DNA of 64,000 nt from Thiomicrorhabdus sp041583835 (GTDB lineage: Bacteria; Pseudomonadota; Gammaproteobacteria; Thiomicrospirales; Thiomicrospiraceae), in the NCBI RefSeq assembly GCF_041583835.1, contig NZ_JBFHFC010000011.1:3409-67408 (forward strand), written 5' to 3'. The position numbers were made by a program, and so were the translations under genes. Below are positions 43,409 to 51,912 of this stretch, piece after piece (within the stretch, counting starts at the first letter, position 1; each line of letters begins with the position of its first letter). The notes below the pieces were generated by a model. The model was not told the origin of the DNA. It saw nothing but the letters and a program-made list of their open reading frames with translations, and did no database searches.

Positions 43409-43430
43409 AAGCCCGGATTTTACCGGGCTT
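43409..43430. terminator. Bidirectional terminator between the EAL-HDOD gene and hemE
   Basis: Stem AAGCCCGG (43409-43416) and CCGGGCTT (43423-43430) has flanking A and T tracts on both sides. It ends two convergent genes. Confidence 0.9.
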
Positions 43431-43452
43431 TTTTTATGGTGTGGAACACGTT

Positions 43453-44517
43453 TTATTGGTGGTACTGAGGGCTTAGCTCAACAACCGCATTGATAAACGC
43501 ACCAGCGTGCTCAGGATCGACTTCCGGGTGGATGCCGTGACCTAAGTTGAAGACGTGTCCGGAACCTTTGCCGTATTTAGCAAGGATGGTCGCCACTTCT
43601 TCACGAATGCGTTCCGGCTTGGCATAAAGGATACTTGGGTCCATATTTCCTTGCAGCGCAACTTTGTCGCCGACGCGTGCGCGGGCTTCGTCGATGTCCG
43701 TCGTCCAATCCAGACCTAATGCGTCCGCTCCGGTGGCCGCCATTTTTTCCAACCATTGTCCGCCGCCCTTGGTGAATAGGATGACCGGCACTTTGCGACC
43801 TTCGTTTTCACGTTTCAGGCCGTCTACGATCTTATGCATGTAACGCAACGAGAATTCTTGGTAGTCTCTCGGCGTCAATACACCACCCCAAGTATCGAAT
43901 ACCTGAACCGCTTGCGCACCGGACTCGATTTGTGCGTTCAGGTAAGCGATTACCGAATCCGCCAAAACATCCAGAATATGGTGAAGGGTCGCTGGCTCGT
44001 CGTACATCATCGCTTTGATTTTAGAATAGGTTTTGCTCGATCCGCCTTCAACCATGTAAGTTGCCAACGTCCACGGGCTACCGGAGAAACCGATCAAAGG
44101 AACGCGACCGTTCAAGTTTTTACGAATCGTGCTGACGGCATCCATTACATAGCCTAAGTCCGAGCCCATATCCGGTACGAACAGGTTCTTGGCGTCAGCC
44201 ATGGTGCGCACCGGCTTGTCGAACACAGGGCCTTCGCCGGTTTCAAAGCGTAAGCCAAGCCCCATTGCGTCAGGAATAGTCAGGATATCGGAAAACAGAA
44301 TAGCGGCATCCAGCGGGAAACGTTCCAACGGCTGCAAGGTTACTTCGCAAGCCAGTTCTTTATTGCGGCACAAATCCATAAACGATCCGGCCTGTTTGCG
44401 GGTTGCGCGGTATTCAGGCAGATAGCGACCGGCTTGGCGCATCATCCAGACGGGAGTGCGGTCAACGGGTTCTTTAAGAAGTGCACGTAAAAAACGGTCG
44501 TTTTGAAGATCTGCCAT
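43453..44517 (-). CDS. hemE: Uroporphyrinogen decarboxylase
   Basis: A 354-residue TIM-barrel enzyme. The family opening PVWMMRQAGRYLPEYR (residues 22-37) holds the substrate-binding arginines. ILFSDILTIPDAMGLGL near 72-88 includes the catalytic Asp, and GFSGSPWTLATYMVEGG lies near 145-161. The C-terminal FNLGHGIHPEVDP lies near 324-336. It converts uroporphyrinogen III to coproporphyrinogen III in heme synthesis. It is monocistronic with its own terminator. Confidence 0.97.
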   Translation of the reverse strand: MADLQNDRFLRALLKEPVDRTPVWMMRQAGRYLPEYRATRKQAGSFMDLCRNKELACEVTLQPLERFPLDAAILFSDILTIPDAMGLGLRFETGEGPVFDKPVRTMADAKNLFVPDMGSDLGYVMDAVSTIRKNLNGRVPLIGFSGSPWTLATYMVEGGSSKTYSKIKAMMYDEPATLHHILDVLADSVIAYLNAQIESGAQAVQVFDTWGGVLTPRDYQEFSLRYMHKIVDGLKRENEGRKVPVILFTKGGGQWLEKMAATGADALGLDWTTDIDEARARVGDKVALQGNMDPSILYAKPERIREEVATILAKYGKGSGHVFNLGHGIHPEVDPEHAGAFINAVVELSPQYHQ

Positions 44518-44676
44518 TGAGAATTCCTTTATTCCATTAGGGGGTGATTAAGCTCATGATCATCCTAGGATAATCCGGTTTAATCCGAATAAGTTAATCG
44601 GACTATTTTAACGGAAATAGGCGGTCACCGAAACTAAAAAACGCCGGGCCGGTCAATTTAGAGGGCAAGAAAGAGT

Positions 44677-45483
44677 CTATGGCCGGTTTAACGGATTGAG
44701 TAGGTTGATCGCATAGGGATTGTCGATCACGACAAACATTGCACCTTTGTAGAAGAAAGATTGCCCTCGGACTTCGATTTTTTTGCCTAGTAGCGCTTTG
44801 AGGGAATCGAAATCAAAACGATCCCAATATCTTTTGGAAACCCGTATACCGGTGGTGTCGAGGTTGATGATGTAGTTGGTGCTGGATTGTTCGACCTTTT
44901 CAACCACGCCGCTGATGATGCGGAAGCCGTCATCTTCTTTGCGGAGTTCGGAGCTTTCGACGACCGGAAAATGCAGTTCCGGATTTTTCTTCGCGATATC
45001 CCATAGTGCATAACCGTTCTTGCGGGCCTTTTGTTCGGCAGCAAAATAGCAGCGAGCATGCAATGTGTTCTGGTGGCTGGTAAAAGCCAGGACGTAACCG
45101 CTCTCCACTAGTTTTTCTTGAATGTTGGTACCGTCTTTCAGGAAAAGGTGGGCGAGTTGGTGGTTAAACGCATCTACTTTGGTTGTATCGTATTCAATTC
45201 CGACTTCGAGATTGTTATTGGCTAACAGTTTGTTAAGAAAGAGTTGAGCCTCTTTTGCCAGAGGTTGACCGGGTGTATAGAATTTCTGTTTCTGCTGAAT
45301 CTGGGGTGCCTGGATGCCGATCAAACGGAAGCGAGAGCCTTGTATGACAACAGTATCGCCGCTTTCTGCATAGGTTGCTTTAGCCCAGGTGAGGTCCGAT
45401 TTTGGCGCACAGTCATCCGCTTGGCTCGTGTTGGATAGAGCGAATAGGCCGATGGATAAACAGAGAATAAGGATTGTCTTCAT
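44677..45483 (-). CDS. Secreted staphylococcal-nuclease-like protein
   Basis: A 268-residue protein with a signal peptide (MKTILILCLSIGLFALS, cut near QA-DD). An SNase/TNase domain follows at about residues 30-160: RFRLIGIQAPQ, KEAQLFLNKLLANNNLEVGIEYD, NIQEKLVESGYVLA and EQKARKNGYALWD. The C-terminal 100 residues (ISGVVEKVEQSSTNYIINLD, ATTGIRVSKRYWDRF-like) resemble an OB-type domain as found in other bacterial SNase proteins. It probably cleaves nucleic acid outside the cytoplasm or is a surface protein. It stands alone on the minus strand. Confidence 0.8.
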   Translation of the reverse strand: MKTILILCLSIGLFALSNTSQADDCAPKSDLTWAKATYAESGDTVVIQGSRFRLIGIQAPQIQQKQKFYTPGQPLAKEAQLFLNKLLANNNLEVGIEYDTTKVDAFNHQLAHLFLKDGTNIQEKLVESGYVLAFTSHQNTLHARCYFAAEQKARKNGYALWDIAKKNPELHFPVVESSELRKEDDGFRIISGVVEKVEQSSTNYIINLDTTGIRVSKRYWDRFDFDSLKALLGKKIEVRGQSFFYKGAMFVVIDNPYAINLLNPLNRP

Positions 45484-45627
45484 ATCGAATAATTGTATGG
45501 CTATTTTCGGTTAAATACAAAAAGACCTTTGTTTGCAGATCCGGTGTACGAAAAGGTAGCAATTACAAGGCCATTGTGGGCAAAAGAAGTGGGATGATCG
45601 GAAGAAGAGAAAATTTCAGACATAAAA

Positions 45628-45672
45628 AAAGCGCTGTATCCGCGGCTTGAAAGCTTTGGATTGCAGCGCTTT
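45628..45672 (-). terminator. Terminator after rpmE2
   Basis: Arms AAAGCGCTG (45628-45636) and CAGCGCTTT (45664-45672) pair across a longer loop. Read on the minus strand the stem is followed by T, about 32 bases beyond the rpmE2 stop. Confidence 0.75.
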
Positions 45673-45703
45673 ATCCGAAAAGCGAACTTTAAAAAAGTTT
45701 TGC

Positions 45704-45952
45704 TTAACGACGTGCGTATTTTTGTTTGAACTTCTCAACACGCCCTTCAGTATCAACAAGTGTTTGCTTACCTGTGTAGAAAGGGTGAGAAGCGCTAGAA
45801 ACTTCTACACGAACTAGCGGATATTCTTTACCGTCTAAAGTAATTGTATCGCCAGAAGTTTTTTCAATAGTAGAACGAGTCAAGAATGTTTCTCCAGTAG
45901 AGATGTCCTGGAAAACGACTTCGTTATATTCTGGATGAATGTCTGCTTGCAT
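45704..45952 (-). CDS. rpmE2: Type B (cysteine-free) ribosomal protein L31
   Basis: An 82-residue L31. It starts MQADIHPEYNEVVFQDISTGETF and has HPFYTGKQTLVDTEGRVEKF near residues 55-74. No cysteine is present, so it lacks the zinc site of the standard L31. It is the paralogue form often made when zinc is scarce, though many gammaproteobacteria have only this form. A good promoter lies upstream. It is followed by its own terminator. Confidence 0.93.
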   Translation of the reverse strand: MQADIHPEYNEVVFQDISTGETFLTRSTIEKTSGDTITLDGKEYPLVRVEVSSASHPFYTGKQTLVDTEGRVEKFKQKYARR

Positions 45953-45989
45953 GATGACGGTCCATTAATTAGTTTTTCAAAAAAAGTGA

Positions 45990-46017
45990 ATTATAGTGAT
46001 AAAAATGAAAATTGCAA
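45990..46017 (-). promoter_or_regulatory. Candidate promoter of rpmE2
   Basis: Read on the minus strand, TATAAT (45990-45995) is preceded by TTGCAA (46012-46017) across a 16-base spacer. Transcription would start near 45983, 31 bases before the ATG. No clear Zur-type palindrome overlaps it. Confidence 0.5.
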
Positions 46018-46128
46018 ATCTCTTTTCAGAAAAAATTTAAGTTTCTGTTTGAATTTATTGCAAAAAATACTCTTTTATCGGTACGGGTTGCGGCTTTTAA
46101 AGCGCCGTAACCCATCGGTTATCTAAAT

Positions 46129-47385
46129 TTAGCGTTTCATCGCACTGAACAAGTCGCCGTTGGTTTTGGTTACCTTCATCTGGTCGATCAGGGTTTCAAT
46201 AGCCTCGACTTCGTTCATGGATTGTAGGAAGCGACGAAGAATCCAAATGTTCTGTAGTTCTTCCTGAGAAGTCAGCAACTCTTCTTTACGCGTTCCTGAT
46301 TTCTCCAGGTTGATCGCAGGGAATACACGTTTCTCTGCAATATTGCGAGAAAGATGAAGTTCCATGTTACCGGTACCTTTGAATTCCTCGAAGATAACCT
46401 CGTCCATTTTAGAGCCCGTATCAACAAGAGCGGTAGCGATAATGGTTAAAGAACCGCCTTCTTCGATGTTACGCGCCGCACCGAAGAAACGCTTCGGACG
46501 GTGCAGGGCGTTGGCGTCGACACCACCGGAAAGGATTTTTCCCGAAGCCGGAGTAACGGTGTTGTAGGCACGTGCCAAACGCGTAATCGAATCCAACAGG
46601 ATAACGACGTCGGTTTTGTGCTCTACAAGACGTTTGGCCTTTTCGATAACCATCTCGGCAACTTGCACGTGACGGGTTGCAGGTTCGTCGAATGTCGAAG
46701 AAATAACTTCGCCGCGAACGGTACGCTGCATTTCCGTTACCTCTTCAGGACGCTCGTCGATCAAAAGAACGATCAAGTAGCAGTCCGGATAGTTTTCCGC
46801 GATGGATTGTGCCATCTGCTGCAAAATAACGGTTTTACCGGATTTTGGCGGAGCGACGATCAAACCACGCTGACCTTTACCGAAAGGAGCTGCAATATCG
46901 ATGATACGAGGTGTAATGTCTTCGGTACTGCCGTTACCGATTTCCATTTTCATGCGCTCTTCAGCATGTAACGGAGTCAGGTTTTCAAAAGCGATTTTCT
47001 TACGGGCGACTTCCGGCTCTTCAAAGTTGATTTTCTCGACTTTTAATAGCGCGAAATAACGTTCGCCTTCTTTTGGCGGACGGATCTTACCTTGAATGGT
47101 ATCCCCTTTGCGCAGCCCGAAACGACGGATCTGGCTAGGGGATACATAAAGGTCGTCCGGTCCGGCTAGGTAGGAACCGTCAGCGGTTCTAAGGAAGCCG
47201 AAACCGTCCGGTAGAATTTCTAGAACCCCTTGACCGTAGATATCTTCCCCTTTTTTCGCATGCGCTTTCAGGATGGCAAAAATAATGTCCTGTTTACGTA
47301 AGCGAGCTAGGTTGTCTAAACCCATGCTGGTAGAAAGATCAATCAAAGAGGCGACGGATTGTTGTTTTAAATCTGTTAAGTTCAT
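46129..47385 (-). CDS. rho: Transcription termination factor Rho
   Basis: A 418-residue hexameric helicase. The N-terminal cold-shock-like RNA-binding domain (about residues 50-125: ILPDGFGFLRTADGSYL) precedes the ATPase domain. The ATPase has Walker A in GLIVAPPKSGKTVILQQ near 172-188 and a later DSITRLARAYN near 265-275. The Q-loop/R-loop and a C-terminal RRFLQSMNEVEAIE follow. It unwinds and releases RNA at Rho-dependent sites. The length equals the usual 419 residues. trxA lies next upstream on the same strand, the typical pair. Confidence 0.97.
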   Translation of the reverse strand: MNLTDLKQQSVASLIDLSTSMGLDNLARLRKQDIIFAILKAHAKKGEDIYGQGVLEILPDGFGFLRTADGSYLAGPDDLYVSPSQIRRFGLRKGDTIQGKIRPPKEGERYFALLKVEKINFEEPEVARKKIAFENLTPLHAEERMKMEIGNGSTEDITPRIIDIAAPFGKGQRGLIVAPPKSGKTVILQQMAQSIAENYPDCYLIVLLIDERPEEVTEMQRTVRGEVISSTFDEPATRHVQVAEMVIEKAKRLVEHKTDVVILLDSITRLARAYNTVTPASGKILSGGVDANALHRPKRFFGAARNIEEGGSLTIIATALVDTGSKMDEVIFEEFKGTGNMELHLSRNIAEKRVFPAINLEKSGTRKEELLTSQEELQNIWILRRFLQSMNEVEAIETLIDQMKVTKTNGDLFSAMKR

Positions 47386-47479
47386 ATGTTAAATCTGGGT
47401 CTTTATTGTGAATAAGGATTATTCAAAGGGGTTAAAGAAGAAGGTAAAAATGGAAAGGAGGTTGAATCGGGAAAATCAG

Positions 47480-47504
47480 GTGCCTCGATAAATTATCGAG
47501 ACAC
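47480..47504 (-). terminator. Weak hairpin after trxA
   Basis: A 12-base inverted repeat, GTGCCTCGATAA (47480-47491) and TTATCGAGACAC (47493-47504), with one mismatch. It lies just beyond the trxA stop on the minus strand. Only a broken T tract follows, so readthrough to rho is possible. Confidence 0.5.
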
Positions 47505-47512
47505 CGCCAATC

Positions 47513-47827
47513 TTATAGGTTTCCGTCTAGGAAAGCGCAAAGTTGAGATTTTGATAATGCACCCACTTGAGTCGCATCAACTTCACCATTTTTGAACAAC
47601 ATTAGAGTCGGGATACCACGCACACCGTACTTTGGAGGTGTTGCAGGGTTTTCATCGATGTTTAATTTTGCAACTTTTACTTTCCCGTCGTATTCGCCGG
47701 AAATTTCATCTAGGATCGGAGCGATCATCTTACAAGGTCCACACCATTCAGCCCAAAAATCGACTAGAACTGGAATGTCGGATTGTAGTACTTCAGCTTC
47801 AAAATTCGCATCGCTGGTTGAAATCAT
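47513..47827 (-). CDS. trxA: Thioredoxin
   Basis: A 104-residue thioredoxin. The catalytic WCGPC lies near residues 28-32, the cis-proline sits in RGIPTLMLF near residue 73, and the family GAL near residue 89 is present. It is a cytoplasmic disulfide reductant. AGGAGTT precedes the ATG. The neighbour rho lies downstream on the same strand. Length is close to E. coli TrxA (109). Confidence 0.97.
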   Translation of the reverse strand: MISTSDANFEAEVLQSDIPVLVDFWAEWCGPCKMIAPILDEISGEYDGKVKVAKLNIDENPATPPKYGVRGIPTLMLFKNGEVDATQVGALSKSQLCAFLDGNL

Positions 47828-48221
47828 ATTTTAACTCCTAAATATATATTTTTATTCTATACGAGTATGCTGATTCATCCCTGTTGCCTTTAGCCATTCT
47901 GGGAGAAGTCAAATTAGATTCGTATGGAAATTATCTGAATCGATGATGGAAGTCCATTTTTTAAATTCGAAATTTAAAAGAGGAATGAGACATCCATATA
48001 GTGTCTTGAATTTTAGAATTACCTAATTATTACATTAATAGAATTCAAATTGCAAGGCCTGATTTAAGTAAATGTTAATATTTTTTAGGCATGATTTTTC
48101 GCAATATGGGCTTTGCTTTACCAAAAGGACTTTAAATTAGCGTACGATATTGGCAATTGATTTTTTTGATTAGATTTTGGATGCGATAGGCCGCTTAAAG
48201 CGGTCTAAAATGGCTGGATTT
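47828..48221. other. Intergenic region between trxA and uvrD
   Basis: About 390 AT-rich bases with no supported gene. On the minus strand, the trxA leader includes TATAGA and AT-rich boxes 30-50 bases upstream of the start, but I could not match a clean promoter. An inverted repeat TTTTAAAT...ATTTAAAA stands at about 47960-47980. A GGCCGCTTAAAGCGGT inverted repeat lies just before the uvrD start. No RNA gene was recognised. Confidence 0.5.
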
Positions 48222-50468
48222 ATGGATATCTCCTATATATTAAATGATTTGAACGATGCCCAGCGTGAAGCGGTTACGGTCGATGATCAACACGCCTTGA
48301 TTTTGGCTGGGGCCGGGAGCGGTAAAACCCGGGTTTTGGTTCACCGTATTGCCTGGTTGATCGAAGTGCTGGGGTTGTCGGCCTACAATATTTTGGCCGT
48401 GACCTTTACCAATAAAGCCTCTAACGAAATGCGCGGCCGTATCGAAGCGTTGATCGGGCAGCAGGCTCAAGGTCTGACGATGGGAACCTTTCACGGTATC
48501 GCTTATCGTCTTTTACGTCAGCATTATCAAGAAGTCGGTCTGCCGCAGAACTTTCAAATTTTGGATTCGGACGATCAGAAGCGCGTTATCAAACGTCTGT
48601 TGAAGAGCATGGAGTTGGATGAGGCGCAGTGGCCGCACCGTCAAGTACAGTCCTTTATTAATGGTGAAAAAGAGGAAGGGCGTCGTCCTCAACACATTGA
48701 TCCGGGCCATAACCCGTTTGTGGCAAAGATGGTGCAGATTTATGCGGCCTATGAGGAACAGTGCAAACGTTCCGGTTTGGTCGATTTTGCCGAGCTGCTT
48801 TTGCGTGCCCATGAGCTATGGCTGAAACACCCTCAAGTACTGGCGCACTATCAGGCGCGTTTTAAACACATTTTGGTGGACGAGTTTCAAGATACCAACT
48901 CGTTGCAGTATGCCTGGTTGCGTGTGCTGGCCGGCGGTTCCGGAAAACTATTCGTGGTCGGTGACGACGACCAGTCGATTTACGGTTGGCGTGGCGCTAA
49001 GGTGGAAAACATTCGCCAGTTCGACGAAGACTTCGCCAATGTGAAGATTGTGCGTCTGGAACAAAATTACCGTTCCACCGGCACTATCCTTAAGGCAGCC
49101 AATGCGTTGATCTCACACAATACCACCCGTATGGGCAAGCAGTTGTGGAGTGCCGGAGAAGAAGGTGCGCCGATTCGTATTTACGAGGCCTTTAACGAAA
49201 TGGACGAGGCCAATTATGTCTGCAACCAGGTACAGGCTTGGTGCGAGCAGGGCGGTTCACGTAGCGACGTTGCGGTACTGTACCGTTCCAATGCTCAATC
49301 ACGCGTCATGGAGCAGGGGTTGATGCATGCTCAGATTCCCTATCGGGTCTATGGCGGTTTGCGTTTCTACGATCGAGCCGAGATTAAGGATGTTTTAAGT
49401 TATTTGCGTCTATTGTTGAACCGTGACGACGATGCCGCTTTCGAGCGTGTGTATAACCATCCTCCGCGCGGTATCGGACAGAAAACGGCGGACGGCATTC
49501 GTGATGTGGCTCGCGATCAGCAGATCTCCATGTGGGAAGCGGCGAAACGTCTTACGGAACAGGGGTTGACGGCGCGAGCCAAAACATCCGTGAGCGGTTT
49601 TATGGATTTGATTGACGACATGGCGCAAAACACAAAAGACCGGGATTTACAGGATCTGGTCATGCACGTGATTTCTCGATCCGGTTTGCAGGCGCATTTC
49701 GAAAAGGATACGTCCGAGCAAGGCCAGAGCCGTCTTGAGAACATCGACGAATTAATCAACGCCGTCAGTCAGTTTAAGGCGTCCAAACCACAGGAAAGCA
49801 TTGAGGGTGTGGAAAGTGAAGAACAGGCGAACCAGGCGGCCGCTGGCGTTACCATCGGCGATCAGCCCGTGCATACCGATCCACTGTCCGAGTTTTTAGC
49901 GCAAGCGGCTTTGGAAGCGGGTGAGCAACAGGCGGATGCATGGGAATCATCGGTGCAGTTGATGACGTTGCACGCCGCTAAAGGATTGGAATTTCCGTTG
50001 GTATTCATGATCGGCGTCGAGGAAGGACTGTTTCCGTCGCAACAGTCGATGGAAGACCCGTCGCGATTGGAAGAGGAACGCCGTTTGGCTTATGTTGGCA
50101 TCACGCGTGCCGAGCAGCAGTTGATTATCACCTTTGCAAACCGTCGACGTCTGCACGGTTCCGAGTTTTATCCGACGCCATCGCGTTTCATTAAGGAAAT
50201 TCCGGCCGAATGCGTCGATTTTGTGCGTTTGTCCGGTTCGGTCAGGCCGACCATGGAATCGTCGATGAATGCCAATATCAGTGCGGCGCTGGCGGCCGAG
50301 AATCAGAGCGGTTATCAAATCGGCGATCGCGTCAGGCACGCTAAGTTCGGCGAGGGCATTGTGCTGACGATTCAGGGCAGCGGCGATCATGCGAGCGTTA
50401 ACGTGCATTTTGACGACGTCGGTTCCAAGTGGTTGGTAATGGCTTACGCTAAATTGGACAAGTGCTGA
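48222..50468 (+). CDS. uvrD: DNA helicase II
   Basis: An SF1 helicase. I start at the ATG at 48222 (748 residues), because it gives the family opening MDISYILNDLNDAQREAV; the frame extends back to 48177 (TTG), but those residues are not family-like. Walker A is in ILAGAGSGKTRVL near residues 27-39, the DEFQDTN motif near 218-224, GDDDQSIYGWRGAKV near 244-258 and LMTLHAAKGLEFP near residue 581. It unwinds DNA in mismatch and excision repair. Its C-terminal segment ends with IGDRVRHAKFGEG, a common UvrD/PcrA tail. It lies just before a FetAB-like pair. Confidence 0.95.
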   Translation: MDISYILNDLNDAQREAVTVDDQHALILAGAGSGKTRVLVHRIAWLIEVLGLSAYNILAVTFTNKASNEMRGRIEALIGQQAQGLTMGTFHGIAYRLLRQHYQEVGLPQNFQILDSDDQKRVIKRLLKSMELDEAQWPHRQVQSFINGEKEEGRRPQHIDPGHNPFVAKMVQIYAAYEEQCKRSGLVDFAELLLRAHELWLKHPQVLAHYQARFKHILVDEFQDTNSLQYAWLRVLAGGSGKLFVVGDDDQSIYGWRGAKVENIRQFDEDFANVKIVRLEQNYRSTGTILKAANALISHNTTRMGKQLWSAGEEGAPIRIYEAFNEMDEANYVCNQVQAWCEQGGSRSDVAVLYRSNAQSRVMEQGLMHAQIPYRVYGGLRFYDRAEIKDVLSYLRLLLNRDDDAAFERVYNHPPRGIGQKTADGIRDVARDQQISMWEAAKRLTEQGLTARAKTSVSGFMDLIDDMAQNTKDRDLQDLVMHVISRSGLQAHFEKDTSEQGQSRLENIDELINAVSQFKASKPQESIEGVESEEQANQAAAGVTIGDQPVHTDPLSEFLAQAALEAGEQQADAWESSVQLMTLHAAKGLEFPLVFMIGVEEGLFPSQQSMEDPSRLEEERRLAYVGITRAEQQLIITFANRRRLHGSEFYPTPSRFIKEIPAECVDFVRLSGSVRPTMESSMNANISAALAAENQSGYQIGDRVRHAKFGEGIVLTIQGSGDHASVNVHFDDVGSKWLVMAYAKLDKC

Positions 50469-50476
50469 GTCATGTT

Positions 50477-51097
50477 ATGAGCGATCTTCTGGAAGTTAAT
50501 CGCCTCAAAGCCTTCGGTATGTCGGCCGAGGTCAGTTTTAAACTGGCGGCGGAAGAGTGGGTAATTTTGTTCGGGCCGTCGGGAACCGGGAAATCGGTTT
50601 TATTGCGGGCGTTGGCCGACTTGATCCCGCATAGCGGCGAAGTGAGTCTGGATGCGCAGGCACAGGATTCGATGTGTCCCGAACATTGGCGCAGACAGGT
50701 GATGTATTTTCCGGCCGAAACGGCCTGGTGGCGGGAGACCGTTGAAGAACATTTCGATGTTTTGCCTTCGGAAGAACAGTTGCAATCGATTGGTTTGCGT
50801 GCGGAGCACTTGAAGCGCACTATCAATAGCCTGTCCAGTGGTGAAAAGCAGCGGTTGGCGTTATTACGCGGCTTGCTTTACCTGCCCAAAGTTCTACTGT
50901 TGGACGAAATCACGGCAAACCTCGATCCAGAGAGTACGGCCCAGGTTGAACAGTTACTTCAAGAATATGTGAAAGAACATCGGGCAACGGTACTTTGGGT
51001 CAGTCACGACGAAATGCAAAGTAAGCGTCTGGCTTCGGACGGCAAACGCTGGAACATCCTTGAATTGTACGAAAGACTGAAGGGAGAAAGCCGATGA
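50477..51097 (+). CDS. fetA: ABC transporter ATPase (FetA/YbbL-like)
   Basis: I choose the ATG at 50477 (206 residues). An upstream GTG at 50462 would overlap the uvrD end. Walker A is GPSGTGKSV near residues 33-41, the ABC signature LSSGEKQRLALLRGL lies near 117-131, and Walker B is LLLDEITANLD near 138-148. With the permease encoded 4 bases into its end it matches E. coli FetAB (YbbLM), proposed to export iron during oxidative stress. The small size (about 206 against 225) and absent accessory genes leave the substrate uncertain. Confidence 0.8.
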   Translation: MSDLLEVNRLKAFGMSAEVSFKLAAEEWVILFGPSGTGKSVLLRALADLIPHSGEVSLDAQAQDSMCPEHWRRQVMYFPAETAWWRETVEEHFDVLPSEEQLQSIGLRAEHLKRTINSLSSGEKQRLALLRGLLYLPKVLLLDEITANLDPESTAQVEQLLQEYVKEHRATVLWVSHDEMQSKRLASDGKRWNILELYERLKGESR

Positions 51098-51888
51098 TTT
51101 TTCTAAGTTATGTCGATCTGGCGACCCTTTCTGTTTTGATTATCCTGCTGGGCGGTCTGCTGTGGTTGAACGGTTTCACTCATGTCAAACAATTCTGGTG
51201 GGCCAACCTGCGTATGGTTGTTCAGTTGCTTTTCATGGGGGTGTGGCTGAGCTGGGTATTCTATGCCGACAATTGGATCTGGGTCGCCCTGGTTGGTTTG
51301 GTGATGTTGATGGCCGCCGCCTACGAAATTGCCAAGCGCCAACATTACAGCTTCAAGGGCGGGTACAGTCTGTGGATCGGATTATTTTCGATCTCTCTGA
51401 CGTCATTGATTCTGCTGGTGGGCGTGTTGACGCTGATCATCGAGCCTCAGCCCTGGTATCAGGCGCAATATGCGATTCCGCTTTTGGGAATGTTGTTGGG
51501 AAACAGCATGACCGCGATTGCCTTGGGAGTCGATAGTCTGACGCGCAATGCCGTACAGTTCAAGCCGCAGATTGAAGCGCAGTTGGCATTAGGCAAAACC
51601 GCTAAACAAGCGATGCAGTTCGTTCGCGAACAGAGTTTGCATACCGCGATGATGCCGGTGATTAATATGTTGGCTGCGGCGGGTATCATTTCTTTGCCGG
51701 GGATGATGACCGGGCAGATTCTAGCCGGAACCGATCCGTCGGAAGCGGTGAAGTATCAGATTATGGTGATGTTTCTAGTGGCGAGTTCGACCGGTTTCGG
51801 AACGTTGATTGCGGTTAATCTGGCGTGTCGTCGACTGTTTGACGGACGTCAGAGGTTAATGCTCGAACAACTCAGTAAAACCCGCTAG
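51094..51888 (+). CDS. fetB: FetB/YbbM-like permease (UPF0014)
   Basis: A 264-residue membrane protein with about seven spans. The conserved core is LLGMLLGNSMTAIALGVDSL near residues 131-150, then MMPVINMLAAAGIISLPGMMTGQILAGTDP near 189-218. This UPF0014/FetB pattern, together with the overlapping ATPase gene, gives an iron exporter-type complex. It converges on the GGDEF gene 24 bases away. Seen: family motifs. Inferred: iron as substrate. Confidence 0.83.
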   Translation: MIFLSYVDLATLSVLIILLGGLLWLNGFTHVKQFWWANLRMVVQLLFMGVWLSWVFYADNWIWVALVGLVMLMAAAYEIAKRQHYSFKGGYSLWIGLFSISLTSLILLVGVLTLIIEPQPWYQAQYAIPLLGMLLGNSMTAIALGVDSLTRNAVQFKPQIEAQLALGKTAKQAMQFVREQSLHTAMMPVINMLAAAGIISLPGMMTGQILAGTDPSEAVKYQIMVMFLVASSTGFGTLIAVNLACRRLFDGRQRLMLEQLSKTR

Positions 51889-51912
51889 CGGATTATTCGA
51901 TCAGTATCGATT

